Positions 34,162-44,497 of a stretch of DNA of 64,000 nucleotides are shown in pieces. Source of the DNA: Rugamonas aquatica (GTDB taxonomy: Bacteria; Pseudomonadota; Gammaproteobacteria; Burkholderiales; Burkholderiaceae_D); contig NZ_WHUG01000001.1 in the NCBI RefSeq assembly GCF_009380215.1, positions 1 to 64,000 on the forward strand, written 5' to 3'. Both the position numbers and the translations under genes were made by a program. Each line of letters opens with the position of its first letter. The first letter of the stretch is position 1. The notes under the pieces are model-generated. The model saw only the letters and a list, made by a program, of their open reading frames with translations, searched no databases and was not told the origin of the DNA.

Positions 34162-36069
34162 ATGCTTTCAGTTCGCCTTCCTGATGGTTCTGCCCGTGAA
34201 TTCGACGGCCCAGTCACCGTTGCACAAGTGGCGTCCAGCATCGCAACCAGCCTGGGCAAGGCCGCACTGGCCGGCAAGGTTGATGGCAAAGTGGTGGATA
34301 CCTCTTTCCTGATCGAGAAAGATTCCGATCTGGCCATCATCACCGATAAGGACCCTGAAGGTCTGGACGTGATCCGCCACTCGACCGCCCACTTGCTGGC
34401 CTACGCCGTCAAGGAGCTGTTCCCTGATGCGCAAGTGACCATCGGCCCGGTCATCGAAAACGGTTTCTACTACGACTTCTCGTACAAGCGTCCGTTCACG
34501 CCTGACGATCTGGTTGCGATTGAAAAGAAAATGGCCGAGCTGGCCAAGAAGGATGAGCCGGTCACTCGCAAGGTGCTGCCGCGCGACGAGGCGGTTGCCT
34601 ACTTCAAGTCCATCGGCGAGGCCTACAAGGCCGAGATCATCTCGTCGATTCCTGCCGATCAGGATGTGTCGCTGTACACCGAAGGCAGCTTCACCGACTT
34701 GTGCCGCGGCCCGCACGTGCCATCGACCGGCAAGCTGAAAGTATTCAAGCTGATGAAGCTGGCCGGCGCCTACTGGCGCGGCGACAGCAAGAACGAAATG
34801 CTGCAGCGTGTGTACGGCACCGCCTGGGTCAAGAAAGAAGATCAAGAACAATACCTGTTCCAGCTGGAAGAGGCGGAAAAGCGCGACCACCGCAAGCTGG
34901 GCAAGCAGCTGGACTTCTTCCACTTCCAGGACGAGGCGCCGGGCCTGGTGTTCTGGCACCCGAAGGGCTGGACCATCTGGCAGCAGGTTGAGCAATACAT
35001 GCGCAACAAATACCAGGTCAATGGCTATCAGGAAGTCAAGGCGCCGCAGATTCTGGATTCCAGCCTGTGGGGCAAGACCGGCCACTGGGACAACTACCGC
35101 GAAAACATGTTCGTGACGGAGTCGGAAAACCGCTCCTACGCGCTGAAGCCGATGAACTGCCCGGGCCACGTGCAGATCTTCAACAGCAATATGCGTTCGT
35201 ACCGCGACCTGCCGCTGCGCTACGGCGAGTTCGGCCAGTGCCACCGCAACGAGCCTTCGGGCGCGCTGCACGGCATCATGCGCGTGCGCGGTTTCACCCA
35301 GGACGACGGCCACATCTTCTGCACCGAAGAGCAGATCGAGCCGGAAGTCGTGGCTTTCCACACGCAAGCGATGGAAGTCTACAAGGACTTCGACTTCAAT
35401 AACATCGAAGTCAAGCTGGCGCTGCGTCCGGACAACCGCATCGGCACCGACGAAGTCTGGGATGAGGCCGAGGATGCGCTGCGCTCGGGTCTGCGCGCCT
35501 GCGGCGTGACCTGGACCGAATTGCCGGGCGAGGGCGCGTTCTATGGTCCGAAGATCGAGTACCACCTGAAGGATTCGCTGGGCCGCCCATGGCAGGTCGG
35601 CACGATGCAGGTCGACTTCTTCATGCCGGAGCGTCTGGGCGCCGAGTACGTGGCGGCCGACAACAGCCGCCAGGTGCCGGTCATGCTGCACCGTGCGATC
35701 GTTGGTTCGATGGAGCGCTTCATCGGCATCCTGATCGAGAACTACGCGGGCGCCTTGCCGGCATGGTTGGCGCCGGTGCAAGTGTCGGTGTTGAACATCT
35801 CCGATTCGCAGGCCGAATATGTGGCGCAAGTGGCTGAAAAGCTGCGCCGGAGCGGGTTCCGCGTGCAGACCGATTTGCGCAACGAGAAAATAACCTATAA
35901 AATACGTGAACATTCCGTCCAAAAACTGCCCTACATCCTTGTAGTCGGCGATAAAGAGCGGGATGCCAACACCGTAGCTGTGCGGGCACGGGGTAATGTC
36001 GATTTGGGCGTCATGTCCATCGATGCCCTGATCGAGCGACTGCAGCAAGATGTCGCCAACAAAGCCTGA
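34162..36069 (+). CDS. thrS: Threonyl-tRNA synthetase
   Basis: 635 residues from the ATG at 34162, preceded by GGAG at good spacing; the ATG four codons earlier would include that site in the coding region. Domains in order: TGS ([15 protein letters not shown]), the editing domain with [15 protein letters not shown], the class II core with [10 protein letters not shown] (zinc Cys) and [23 protein letters not shown] motif 2, and the anticodon domain after ~530. It opens the conserved thrS-infC-rpmI-rplT-pheST block. Confidence 0.97.
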   Translation: MLSVRLPDGSAREFDGPVTVAQVASSIATSLGKAALAGKVDGKVVDTSFLIEKDSDLAIITDKDPEGLDVIRHSTAHLLAYAVKELFPDAQVTIGPVIENGFYYDFSYKRPFTPDDLVAIEKKMAELAKKDEPVTRKVLPRDEAVAYFKSIGEAYKAEIISSIPADQDVSLYTEGSFTDLCRGPHVPSTGKLKVFKLMKLAGAYWRGDSKNEMLQRVYGTAWVKKEDQEQYLFQLEEAEKRDHRKLGKQLDFFHFQDEAPGLVFWHPKGWTIWQQVEQYMRNKYQVNGYQEVKAPQILDSSLWGKTGHWDNYRENMFVTESENRSYALKPMNCPGHVQIFNSNMRSYRDLPLRYGEFGQCHRNEPSGALHGIMRVRGFTQDDGHIFCTEEQIEPEVVAFHTQAMEVYKDFDFNNIEVKLALRPDNRIGTDEVWDEAEDALRSGLRACGVTWTELPGEGAFYGPKIEYHLKDSLGRPWQVGTMQVDFFMPERLGAEYVAADNSRQVPVMLHRAIVGSMERFIGILIENYAGALPAWLAPVQVSVLNISDSQAEYVAQVAEKLRRSGFRVQTDLRNEKITYKIREHSVQKLPYILVVGDKERDANTVAVRARGNVDLGVMSIDALIERLQQDVANKA

Positions 36070-36106
36070 TCGCACAGTTCTTCATTAGATTTTAAAAGGA
36101 ATCACC

Positions 36107-36628
36107 ATAGCTACTGACAAGTCGCATCGCATCAATGGCGAAATCACTGCCCCTGAAATGCGTTTAAGTGGGGTCGATAACGAGCCTCTCGGTATCGTGA
36201 GTTTGGCCGAAGCCTTCCGCCTGGCGGAAGAAGCAAACGTCGACCTGGTCGAGATCGCGCCTACCGCGGTCCCGCCGGTCTGCCGTTTGATGGACTACGG
36301 CAAATTCAAGTATTCGGAGCAGAAGAAGGCTCACGAAGCGAAATTGAAGCAGAAAATCATCGCCGTGAAGGAAGTCAAATTCCGTCCGGGTACCGATGAC
36401 GGCGACTACAATATCAAGCTGCGTAACCTCATCAAGTTCCTCGATGAAGGCGATAAAACCAAGATCACGCTGCGTTTCCGCGGCCGTGAAATGGCGCACC
36501 AGGATATTGGCTTCCGCATGCTGGAACGTCTGAAAGCCGATCTGGAGCCTTACGGCCAGGTCGAGCAGTTCCCGAAGATGGAAGGCCGCCAGATGATCAT
36601 GGTGCTGTCTCCGAAGAAAAAGAAGTAA
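36107..36628 (+). CDS. infC: Translation initiation factor IF-3, AUA start
   Basis: 173 residues starting at ATA 36107 (read [19 protein letters not shown] after the initiator), with AAAGGA six bases before it. The first in-frame ATG is at 36158 and would remove the conserved RINGEI segment, so the non-AUG start is preferred. IF-3 is known for non-AUG starts that allow self-repression, because IF-3 itself rejects such codons. C-terminal family segments ([45 protein letters not shown]) are complete. Confidence 0.95.
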   Translation: MATDKSHRINGEITAPEMRLSGVDNEPLGIVSLAEAFRLAEEANVDLVEIAPTAVPPVCRLMDYGKFKYSEQKKAHEAKLKQKIIAVKEVKFRPGTDDGDYNIKLRNLIKFLDEGDKTKITLRFRGREMAHQDIGFRMLERLKADLEPYGQVEQFPKMEGRQMIMVLSPKKKK

Positions 36629-36646
36629 TCCTGCTGTAACGGCAAG

Positions 36647-36672
36647 ATAAGAGGCGCTGCGGCGCCTCTTAT
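36647..36672 (+). promoter_or_regulatory. Perfect 11-bp hairpin between infC and rpmI
   Basis: ATAAGAGGCGC and GCGCCTCTTAT enclose the 4-base loop TGCG. No T-run follows, so it is not a standard terminator; it may be an mRNA-processing or stability element. A TATAAT box (36704-36709) with no good -35 lies shortly after. Confidence 0.55.
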
Positions 36673-36838
36673 AATTTGTGGTGCAGAATTGCAGCAACTG
36701 GTCTATAATTGTCGGCTGTTGTAATGTAGTGGACTCGCATCTGCTGCAAAAACAAGTGAAAGCAGGCATCTAAGCGTGACGTAGTGTCACCACCTGCAAT
36801 CCTGTTTGATATGGAGCTACCCAAGAGGGTAGATTGCT

Positions 36839-37036
36839 ATGCCAAAAATGAAAACCAAAAGCTCCGCGAAAAAACGTTTTCGCGTGCGTCCAGGTGGTAC
36901 TGTTAAATCGGGTATGGCGTTCAAACGCCACATTCTGACCAAGAAGACCACCAAAAACAAACGTCAGCTGCGCGGCACCCGTAACATCAACGCTTCGGAT
37001 GTAACGTCCGTCATGCGTATGATGCCAACCGCTTAA
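36839..37036 (+). CDS. rpmI: Large ribosomal subunit protein bL35
   Basis: 65 residues, very basic, beginning [20 protein letters not shown], the exact family opening, and including [18 protein letters not shown]. An AGAGGG ribosome site precedes it. The ~210-base leader between infC and rpmI is long and folds (for example GTGAC / GTCAC near 36777-36791), which fits the L20-controlled leader known for this operon. Confidence 0.97.
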   Translation: MPKMKTKSSAKKRFRVRPGGTVKSGMAFKRHILTKKTTKNKRQLRGTRNINASDVTSVMRMMPTA

Positions 37037-37059
37037 TCTCACACTTTTAAGGAGTTACT

Positions 37060-37419
37060 ATGCCTAGAGTAAAACGTGGGGTTACAGCTCGTGCCCGTCA
37101 TAAAAAAGTATTAAACCTGGCCAAAGGCTACCGCGGTCGTCGTAGCAAGGTATACCGTATTGCCAAGCAAGCAGTTATGCGCGCTGGCCAATACGCTTAC
37201 CGCGACCGTCGTAACAAGAAGCGCGTCTTCCGCCGTCTGTGGATCGCTCGTATCAACGCTGCTTCCCGTGAGCATGGCGTTACCTACAGCGTCTTCATGA
37301 ATGGTCTGAAGAAAGCTTCGATCGAACTGGACCGTAAAGTCCTGGCCGATATGGCAGTGATGGACAAGCCAGCGTTCGCTGCGATTGTCAACGCTGTGAA
37401 AGCAAAAATCGCTGCTTAA
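37060..37419 (+). CDS. rplT: Large ribosomal subunit protein bL20
   Basis: 119 residues, highly basic, with [18 protein letters not shown] and [20 protein letters not shown] typical of L20. It is an early 50S assembly protein and in other bacteria represses its own operon by binding the rpmI leader. It lies 23 bases after rpmI and before a terminator. Confidence 0.97.
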   Translation: MPRVKRGVTARARHKKVLNLAKGYRGRRSKVYRIAKQAVMRAGQYAYRDRRNKKRVFRRLWIARINAASREHGVTYSVFMNGLKKASIELDRKVLADMAVMDKPAFAAIVNAVKAKIAA

Positions 37420-37466
37420 TACGCAATGATTAGACGCCGTATCCCGGTCACGGGATAACGACTGAG

Positions 37467-37501
37467 AACGGGGCAAAGGTATATACCTGTGCCCCGTTTT
37501 T
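37467..37501 (+). terminator. Intrinsic terminator directly before pheS
   Basis: A 9-bp stem AACGGGGCA / TGCCCCGTT is extended by the inner palindrome AGGTATATACCT and followed by five T, ending 21 bases before the pheS ATG. Since pheS has no other obvious promoter here, it may work as an attenuator or partial terminator. A second hairpin (ATCCCG / CGGGAT, 37441-37456) precedes it. Confidence 0.75.
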
Positions 37502-37522
37502 GATTGAGGATAAGAAAAACGC

Positions 37523-38542
37523 ATGGACTCCCTGGAACAACTCGTCGCCTCAGCAGTGCAGGATTTCGACGCGGTCAAAGATGACGCCGCCGCACTGGAA
37601 AATGCCAAAGCCAAATATCTGGGCAAGACCGGCCAGATCACCGAATTGATGAAGGGTCTGGGCAAGCTCGACCCTGAAGCGCGCAAGGCGCAGGGCGCCC
37701 TGATCAATGCTGCCAAAGGGCAGATTGAAGCGGCGCTGACGGCCCGGCGCGACGCGCTGGCCGACGCCCAGATGCAAACCCGTTTGAACGCCGAGGCCAT
37801 CGATGTCTCGCTGCCTGGCCGCGGTCGCGCCGGCGGCGGCATCCACCCGGTGATGCGGACCTGGGAGCGCGTGGAAGAGATCTTCCGCTCCATCGGTTTC
37901 GATGTGGCCGACGGCCCCGAAATCGAAAACGACTGGACCAACTTCACGGCGCTCAACAGCCCGGAAAACCATCCAGCCCGTTCCATGCAAGACACCTTCT
38001 ACATCGAAGGCAACGACAGCGAAGGCAAGCCGCTGCTGCTGCGCACGCACACCTCGCCGATGCAGGTGCGTTACGCCCGCAGCCACACGCCGCCGATCAA
38101 GGTGATCGCGCCGGGCCGCACCTACCGCGTCGACAGCGACGCCACGCATTCGCCGATGTTCCACCAGGTCGAAGGCCTGTGGATCGCCGAGAACATCAGC
38201 TTCGCCGACCTCAAGGGCGTGTACCTGAACTTCGTCAAGGCCTTCTTCGAGACCGACGACCTGCAAGTGCGTTTCCGTCCATCGTACTTCCCGTTCACCG
38301 AGCCTTCGGCCGAGATTGATATCGCCTTCGGTTCCGGTCCGCTGAAGGGCCGCTGGCTGGAGATTTCCGGCTCGGGCCAGGTGCACCCGTCGGTGGTGCG
38401 CAACTTCGGCCTCGACCCGGAAAAGTACATCGGCTTCGCGTTCGGCTCCGGCCTGGAACGCCTGACGATGCTGCGTTACGGCGTCAGCGACCTGCGCCTG
38501 TTCTACGAAGGCGACCTGCGCTTCCTGAAGCAGTTCAACTAA
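37523..38542 (+). CDS. pheS: Phenylalanyl-tRNA synthetase alpha subunit
   Basis: 339 residues. An N-terminal coiled coil (to ~85) is followed by the class II catalytic core with [49 protein letters not shown] and [17 protein letters not shown]. The complete motifs 2 and 3 are visible. It forms an alpha2-beta2 tetramer with PheT. A GAGGA ribosome site overlaps the terminator's tail region. Confidence 0.97.
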   Translation: MDSLEQLVASAVQDFDAVKDDAAALENAKAKYLGKTGQITELMKGLGKLDPEARKAQGALINAAKGQIEAALTARRDALADAQMQTRLNAEAIDVSLPGRGRAGGGIHPVMRTWERVEEIFRSIGFDVADGPEIENDWTNFTALNSPENHPARSMQDTFYIEGNDSEGKPLLLRTHTSPMQVRYARSHTPPIKVIAPGRTYRVDSDATHSPMFHQVEGLWIAENISFADLKGVYLNFVKAFFETDDLQVRFRPSYFPFTEPSAEIDIAFGSGPLKGRWLEISGSGQVHPSVVRNFGLDPEKYIGFAFGSGLERLTMLRYGVSDLRLFYEGDLRFLKQFN

Positions 38543-38554
38543 TACGGATATCGT

Positions 38555-38635
38555 CGTCATTCCCGCGAAAGCGGGAATCCATGCTGAGGCGATTCCGCCC
38601 GCGTTCTATGGATTCCCGCTTGCGCTGGAATGACG
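38555..38635. repeat. REP-like palindromic repeat between pheS and pheT
   Basis: Two facing hairpin units. The left reads CGTCATTCCCGCGAAAGCGG then GAATCCAT; the right is its inverted, slightly degenerate copy ending GGAATGACG. This CGTCATTCCCGC type is the common dispersed palindrome of many proteobacteria. It lies inside the pheST operon, so the transcript would carry a strong structure. Confidence 0.8.
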
Positions 38636-38660
38636 GCGGCGATAACTAGAAAGACTGACT

Positions 38661-41099
38661 ATGCAATTCTCCGAAAACTGGCTCCGTACCATGGTCGATC
38701 CGAAGATGACTTCGGACGAACTGGCCCATCTGCTGACGATGTCCGGCCTGGAAGTGGAAGAAGTCGAAGCCGTGGCGCCGCCGTTCTCCAACGTGGTCGT
38801 CGGCCACGTGCGCGACATGGCCAAGCATCCGAACGCGGACCGCCTGAATGTCTGCCAGGTCGATGTCGGCACCGGCACCTTGCTCAACATCGTCTGCGGC
38901 GCGCCGAACGTGCGCCCTGGCCTGAAGGTCGTGTGCGCGATGGCCGGCGCCGTGCTGCCGCCTGGCGCCGACGGCAAGCCGTTTGAAATCAAGGTTGGCC
39001 AGCTGCGCGGCGTCGAGTCGCAAGGCATGCTGTGCTCGGCCAAGGAACTGAAATTGTCGGAAGAGGGCAGCGGCCTGCTGGAACTGCCGGACGACGCACC
39101 AGTCGGCCAGAACTTCCGCGACTACTACGCGCTCAACGACCTCAAGTTCACCATCAAGCTGACCCCGAACAAGGCGGACTGCCTGTCGGTGCTGGGCGTG
39201 GCGCGCGAAGTGTCGGCGCTGACCGGCGTTGCACTGCAAGTGCCGTCGTTCCGCCCGGTCGCCGTCAACAGCGCCGAAGTGCTGCCGGTGAAGATCTCGG
39301 CGCCGGACCTGTGCGGCCGCTTCTCCGGCCGCGTGATCCGCAACCTGAACGCCAAGGCCGCCACGCCGGACTGGATGAAGCAGCGCCTTGAGCGCAGCGG
39401 CCAGCGCTCGGTGTCGGCGCTGGTGGACATCTCCAACTACGTGATGCTGGAGCTGGGCCGTCCTACCCACGTGTTCGACCTGGCCAAGATTCACGGCGGC
39501 CTGAACGTGCGCTGGGGTAAAGCCGGCGAAACGCTCAAGCTCTTGAACGGCAACACCGTCGCCATCGACGAATGGGTAGGCGTGATCTCGGACGACAAGG
39601 AAATCGAATCGCTGGCCGGCATCATGGGTGGCGACGCCACGGCCGTCTCGCTGGAGACCGAATCGATTTATCTGGAAGCCGCATTCTGGTGGCCGAACGC
39701 CATCCAGGGCCGCGCTCGCAAGTACAACTTCTCGACCGACGCGGCACATCGCTTCGAGCGCGGCGTCGACTACGCCACCACCGTCGAGCACATCGAGCGC
39801 ATCACCTCGCTGCTGATCGAAATCTGCGGCACGCCGACCACGCAGGTAGGTCCGGTAGACGACCAGATCGTCAACGTGCCGAAGCGCGCGCCGGTGCAGA
39901 TGCGTACCGCCCGCGCCCAGAAAGTGATCGGCGTCGCGCTGGACGACCAGACCATCGCCGACATCTTCACCCGCCTGGCGCTGCCCTATACGTTAGCCGA
40001 CGGCCCGAACGGGGGAGTGTTCTCGGTGACGTCGCCGTCGTACCGCTTCGACATCGAGATCGAGGAAGACCTGATCGAGGAAGTCGCGCGCGTCTACGGT
40101 TTCGAGAACATCCCGACCGTGGCGCCGGTGGCCGCCAACACCATGATCCTGGCGCCGGAAAACACCCGTTCGCTGTTCGCCGTGCGCCACCAGCTGGCCG
40201 ACCTGGGCTTCCAGGAAGTGGTCAATATGAGCTTTGTGGAGTCGGCCTGGGAGCAGGACTTCGGCGGCAACGCCAACCCGATCAAGCTGCAGAACCCGAT
40301 CGCCAGCCAGATGAACGTGATGCGCTCGACGCTGATCGGCAGCCTGGTGGCCAACGTGCGCTACAACCTGAACCGCAAGACCAGCCGCGTGCGTCTGTTC
40401 GAAGTCGGCGCCATCTATCTGCGCGACGACAGCATTCCGGACGGCCCGCTGACCGTGGCCGGCTACCACCAGCCGAAACGCGTGGCCGCCATGGCCTACG
40501 GTAACGTGGCCGACGAGCAGTGGGGCCAGGACAACCGCGCGGTCGATTTCTTCGACCTCAAGGCCGACCTGGAGCACCTGTTCGCGCCGCTGTCGCTGCG
40601 CTTTGTCAAGGCGGAGCATCCGGCGCTGCATCCGGGCCGCTCGGCGCACGTGCTGCTGGACGGCAAGGTCATCGGCTTCATCGGCGAGTTGCACCCGCGC
40701 TGGCTGCAGAAGTACGAGCTGCCGCACGCGCCGGTCGTGTTCGAGGTCGATGCGATTGCTTTGCAGCAACGATCTGTGCCAGAATATGAAGAGATCTCCA
40801 AGTTCCCGGGCGCCACCCGCGATCTGGCCGTCGTCGTCAAGCAAGACGTTCCGGCGCAAGATCTGCTGGATGCATTTAATGCTGCCGTGCAAGTAAATCC
40901 GCATGGCAAGATCGTGCAAGCCATTGTTTTGTTTGATGAATATCGTGGTAAAGGACTGGAGGCGGACGAAAAATCGCTTGCTTTCCGCTTTAGCTTGCAA
41001 GATACTCAAAATACGCTGCAAGACGACGTGGTCGAGGCTGTGATGAGTGCTGTGGGCGACGCCGCCAAGCAAAAACACGGCGCGCGTCTGCGTACGTAA
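38661..41099 (+). CDS. pheT: Phenylalanyl-tRNA synthetase beta subunit
   Basis: 812 residues. Domains in order: EMAP/tRNA-binding OB domain ([20 protein letters not shown]), B3/B4 editing domain, B5 domain, a degenerate class II core ([30 protein letters not shown]), and a C-terminal anticodon-binding ferredoxin fold ([16 protein letters not shown] ... [10 protein letters not shown]). Normal full length. It begins 118 bases after pheS, with a REP-like element between. Confidence 0.97.
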   Translation: MQFSENWLRTMVDPKMTSDELAHLLTMSGLEVEEVEAVAPPFSNVVVGHVRDMAKHPNADRLNVCQVDVGTGTLLNIVCGAPNVRPGLKVVCAMAGAVLPPGADGKPFEIKVGQLRGVESQGMLCSAKELKLSEEGSGLLELPDDAPVGQNFRDYYALNDLKFTIKLTPNKADCLSVLGVAREVSALTGVALQVPSFRPVAVNSAEVLPVKISAPDLCGRFSGRVIRNLNAKAATPDWMKQRLERSGQRSVSALVDISNYVMLELGRPTHVFDLAKIHGGLNVRWGKAGETLKLLNGNTVAIDEWVGVISDDKEIESLAGIMGGDATAVSLETESIYLEAAFWWPNAIQGRARKYNFSTDAAHRFERGVDYATTVEHIERITSLLIEICGTPTTQVGPVDDQIVNVPKRAPVQMRTARAQKVIGVALDDQTIADIFTRLALPYTLADGPNGGVFSVTSPSYRFDIEIEEDLIEEVARVYGFENIPTVAPVAANTMILAPENTRSLFAVRHQLADLGFQEVVNMSFVESAWEQDFGGNANPIKLQNPIASQMNVMRSTLIGSLVANVRYNLNRKTSRVRLFEVGAIYLRDDSIPDGPLTVAGYHQPKRVAAMAYGNVADEQWGQDNRAVDFFDLKADLEHLFAPLSLRFVKAEHPALHPGRSAHVLLDGKVIGFIGELHPRWLQKYELPHAPVVFEVDAIALQQRSVPEYEEISKFPGATRDLAVVVKQDVPAQDLLDAFNAAVQVNPHGKIVQAIVLFDEYRGKGLEADEKSLAFRFSLQDTQNTLQDDVVEAVMSAVGDAAKQKHGARLRT

Positions 41100-41263
41100 G
41101 CTGGCACGACAACTTGTTGTAAAATCGTCATTTTTGACCATTTGGGAGTCCGGCCTGTGCCGGACTCATTCGTTCTTAGATAAGGCAGGGCAGGAAAATT
41201 AATAATAACGACGTCGATTCCGCCGTACTCCAATCCGCATTGGCTGCCGATTTGCATCGGGCC

Positions 41264-41611
41264 ATGCAGGTGGCCAAGGTACGCCAGGATGCAGAAAAAG
41301 ATTTGCCTACGCTGACCAAGGCGGAGCTGGCCGAACTGTTGTTCGAACAGGTCGGCTTGAACAAGCGCGAGGCCAAGGACATGGTGGAAACCTTCTTCGA
41401 CGAGATTCGCAATGCGCTGGAGCGCGGCGAAGCCGTCAAGCTGTCCGGTTTCGGCAACTTCCAGCTGCGCGACAAGCCGCAGCGTCCGGGCCGCAACCCG
41501 AAGACCGGCGAAGAAATTCCGATCACGGCGCGCCGCGTGGTGACGTTCCATGCCAGCCAAAAACTCAAGGGCATGGTCGAAGAGAGCAATCCGATGGCGC
41601 GCGCCGCCTGA
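41264..41611 (+). CDS. ihfA: Integration host factor alpha subunit
   Basis: 115 residues from ATG 41264; the frame is open further upstream (TTG 41240, or even ATT 41198 after AGGGCAGG), so the true N-terminus may be longer. The IHF/HU core is complete: [64 protein letters not shown]. It bends DNA as a heterodimer with IhfB. The gene order pheT-ihfA-merR is standard. Confidence 0.93.
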   Translation: MQVAKVRQDAEKDLPTLTKAELAELLFEQVGLNKREAKDMVETFFDEIRNALERGEAVKLSGFGNFQLRDKPQRPGRNPKTGEEIPITARRVVTFHASQKLKGMVEESNPMARAA

Positions 41612-41627
41612 GTGGGACTGAGCCGTG

Positions 41628-42044
41628 ATGAATGACCGCCTCGCCAAATCCGAACTGGTTGTGCTGCCGCCGATCCCGGCCAAGCGCTATTTCACGATCG
41701 GTGAAGTGAGCGAGCTGTGCGGCGTCAAGCCGCATGTGCTGCGCTACTGGGAGCAGGAGTTCACGCAGCTCAAGCCGGTCAAACGGCGCGGCAACCGCCG
41801 CTACTACCAGCACCACGAGGTGCTGCTGATACGCCGCATCCGCGAGCTGCTGTACGAGCAGGGCTTCACGATCAGCGGCGCCCGCAATAAGCTCGACAGT
41901 CGTGCGTACGATGGCGCGGCGGCGGAGTATGATGGTGGCTTGGCCGTCGGCGGTGTGCCGTCGGCGGAGCTCCCGGCGCCATTGGACCGCGACATGATAC
42001 GCGGTGAATTACAGGCTATTTTGAGCTTGCTCAAGCAAGCGTAA
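41628..42044 (+). CDS. MerR-family transcriptional regulator
   Basis: 138 residues. The MerR DNA-binding domain spans residues ~20-90 (YFTIGEVSELCGVKPHVLRY, WEQEF, RRGNRRYYQHHEVLLIRRIR), followed by a short dimerisation helix and a low-complexity Ala/Gly region. No metal-binding cysteines are present. It is the conserved uncharacterised MerR gene that follows ihfA in many proteobacteria. Confidence 0.9.
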   Translation: MNDRLAKSELVVLPPIPAKRYFTIGEVSELCGVKPHVLRYWEQEFTQLKPVKRRGNRRYYQHHEVLLIRRIRELLYEQGFTISGARNKLDSRAYDGAAAEYDGGLAVGGVPSAELPAPLDRDMIRGELQAILSLLKQA

Positions 42045-42186
42045 GGTGCACTGCTGCCGCGTAGCGCAGCTAGCGGGATGATTGCTGCTATAATTTCAAC
42101 ATTAGTCATTCATCAGCGATGATGAACGGTGGCGTGCAGTCCGGTGGGGCCCAAGCCGCATCGACCGGACAAGACGAGGGGAAACA

Positions 42187-42819
42187 ATGATACGCGTTGC
42201 CATTTGTGACGACCATCAGATAGTAAGAGCGGGATTCAAACAGATTTTTTCATCGGCGGACGACTTCGACGTGGTGGCGGAAGCCGGTACCGGCCGCGAA
42301 GCGTTGGATATCGCACGCCGTGAGATTTGCGACGTGCTGTTGCTCGATATCGCCATGCCCGACCAGAGCGGCATCGATACCTTGCGTACCATCCGCCAGG
42401 GGCAGCCCGACCTGCCGGTGTTGATACTGTCCGGCTATCCGGCCCAGCAGTACGCGCTGAACCTGTTCAAAATGGGCGCCAACGGCTACCTGAACAAGGA
42501 ATGCGAGGCGGACGAGCTGATGACCGCCGTGCGTACCGTGTACCAGGGCCGGCGCTATGTCAGCTCCACCGTCGGCGAACTGCTGGCGCAAAGCTTCGAC
42601 CGCGATCCCAACACGGCGCTGCATACCGAGTTGTCCGACCGTGAATTCCAGGTCTTCCTGCGCCTGGCGCGCGGCGCCACCGTGTCCGACATCGGCGTGG
42701 CGCTGTCGCTGAGCATTAAAACCGTCAGCACCTACCGCACCCGCATCATGGAAAAAATGGGCATGCAGTCGAATTCGGACCTGACGTACTACGCGATGAA
42801 GAACAATCTGCTCGATTGA
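42187..42819 (+). CDS. NarL/FixJ-type response regulator
   Basis: 210 residues. The receiver domain has D9/D10 and phospho-acceptor D54 (LLLDIAMPD), with K at 103-104 (YLNKE). The LuxR-type DNA-binding domain is C-terminal (LSDREFQVFLRLARGATVSD, then SIKTVSTYRTRIMEKMGM). A GAGGGG ribosome site precedes it. The next gene is a HisKA_3 kinase, its likely partner, 124 bases downstream. A TATAAT box lies at 42089-42094. Confidence 0.93.
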   Translation: MIRVAICDDHQIVRAGFKQIFSSADDFDVVAEAGTGREALDIARREICDVLLLDIAMPDQSGIDTLRTIRQGQPDLPVLILSGYPAQQYALNLFKMGANGYLNKECEADELMTAVRTVYQGRRYVSSTVGELLAQSFDRDPNTALHTELSDREFQVFLRLARGATVSDIGVALSLSIKTVSTYRTRIMEKMGMQSNSDLTYYAMKNNLLD

Positions 42820-42943
42820 TTCCTCCGGGGCGCGCACGTTTGCCGCGCGCCTCAAAGCGCATCCCATCCTTCATCGGTCTATAATTCGGCTAGTGTGGCG
42901 TATGTCCGCCCCGGATTAACCCAAGTGAAGGAAACTCATCAGG

Positions 42944-44497
42944 ATGTATTTCACTGTCGAAGCAGCGCCGCATCATCGCCTGCCGCTGTACAAGACCGTC
43001 TTGTGCGTGACCTGCGCGCTGCTGCTGATCGTCAACGGATTTAGCCTGTTCCACAATCTGCAGGCTCTGCGCGGCGCCCAGGTTCTGCTGGGCCAGACCG
43101 CGCGCGTGGCCGATCGTCTGCAATACCTGAACGTGCTGGTGCTCGACGCCGAGAGCAGCATGCGCGGCTACTTCCTGTCGGGCCGCGACGCCTACCTTGG
43201 GCCGACCAAGACCGCGCTGGCGGAAACCGAAATCGAATTCAAAGAGCTGGAAAAGCTGCTGGCCGATAATCCGTCGCAGCTGAAGAACCTGGCGCAACTG
43301 CACACGCTGGTGCGCCGCCGCCTGAGCATCATGAGCCAGGCCATCGATGTCTACCGCGAGGGTGGGCTGGACGAGATCGTCAAGATCGCCAAGCTCAGCG
43401 ATGGTCGCGCCAGCATGGACGAGATCCGCCTGCAGGTCGTCATCATGGAGCAGGAGCAGAACGAAACCATGGCCTCGCGCAGCGCCATGTTCTACCAGGA
43501 ATATCAAAAGGCGGTGCTGCTGGGCATGGGCATCAACGCCGTCGCCATCGTCGTGCTGATTATGTTCTACCAGCTGGTGCGGCGCAGCTTCGCCAACCGC
43601 GCGCAGGTTGAGCACGCGCTGCAAAGCGCCAACGAGAATCTGGAATCGCAGGTCGAGCAGCGTACCGAGCAGTTGTCGGTGCTGTCGCGCCACCTGATCA
43701 GCATCAGCGAGGAAGAGAAGGTGCGGCTGTCGCGCGAACTGCACGACGAGATGGGCGCCAACCTGACCTCGATCAGCATGGATATCGCGGCCGTCACCCA
43801 GCAGCTGAACAAGACCGATCCGGAACTGGCGGCGCAACTCAAGCGCGCCCGTGCCACGCTGGTGGAAACGGTGGAAATGAAGCGCCGCATCGTCGAAAAC
43901 CTGCGTCCGAGTTTGCTGGATAATTTGGGCCTGTGCGCCGCCATCGAAAGCTATTGCAACGAGTTCAGCCGTCTGGCCCAGGTGCGCTGCGATTGCGATG
44001 TCAGCGCCGATATCGAAAACACGGCCCGCAATTCGGGCGACCTGTCGATCGCCCTGTTCCGCATCGTGCAGGAATCGTTGACCAATATCCGCAAGTACGC
44101 CAAGGCCAGCCGCGTCACTGTCACGTTGAACCGCAACCACGACGGCCTGGTGCTGCGCATTATCGATGACGGCATCGGCATCGCCTCCAACACCATCGTC
44201 AAGCCCATGTCGCACGGACTGCTGGGCATGCGCGAACGCGCTCTGTTGCTCGGTGGCTCGCTGACGATCCGTCGCGGCCGTAACGATGCAGGCACCTGCA
44301 TCGAAGTTTCCATCCCACTGCGCAACCGCGCGCCGGCGGAAGAGCGCCGTGCCGATGCGGCCGTGGCGCTGCCTCCGGCCATCGCCGAAGTGCTTAGCAG
44401 CGTGCTACATCCACCAGCAGACGGTCGTATTCCGTCTTCGCCACCTTATAGCACTCACCCGCATACGCCTCCAAGCCTGAGCGATCAAGCACAGTGA
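42944..44497 (+). CDS. Sensor histidine kinase with CHASE3-like sensor (NarX/DegS family)
   Basis: 517 residues. Two membrane helices (~19-38 and ~197-218) enclose a CHASE3-like periplasmic helical bundle (NVLVLDAESSMRGYFLSGRD). HisKA_3 H-box SRELHDEMGANLTSI has His at ~267, and the HATPase domain has RIIDDGIGIA and GLLGMRERALLLGG. The last ~60 residues are a Pro/Ala-rich tail whose final 34 codons overlap the convergent Crp/Fnr gene. It is the likely partner of the regulator at 42187. Confidence 0.9.
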   Translation: MYFTVEAAPHHRLPLYKTVLCVTCALLLIVNGFSLFHNLQALRGAQVLLGQTARVADRLQYLNVLVLDAESSMRGYFLSGRDAYLGPTKTALAETEIEFKELEKLLADNPSQLKNLAQLHTLVRRRLSIMSQAIDVYREGGLDEIVKIAKLSDGRASMDEIRLQVVIMEQEQNETMASRSAMFYQEYQKAVLLGMGINAVAIVVLIMFYQLVRRSFANRAQVEHALQSANENLESQVEQRTEQLSVLSRHLISISEEEKVRLSRELHDEMGANLTSISMDIAAVTQQLNKTDPELAAQLKRARATLVETVEMKRRIVENLRPSLLDNLGLCAAIESYCNEFSRLAQVRCDCDVSADIENTARNSGDLSIALFRIVQESLTNIRKYAKASRVTVTLNRNHDGLVLRIIDDGIGIASNTIVKPMSHGLLGMRERALLLGGSLTIRRGRNDAGTCIEVSIPLRNRAPAEERRADAAVALPPAIAEVLSSVLHPPADGRIPSSPPYSTHPHTPPSLSDQAQ

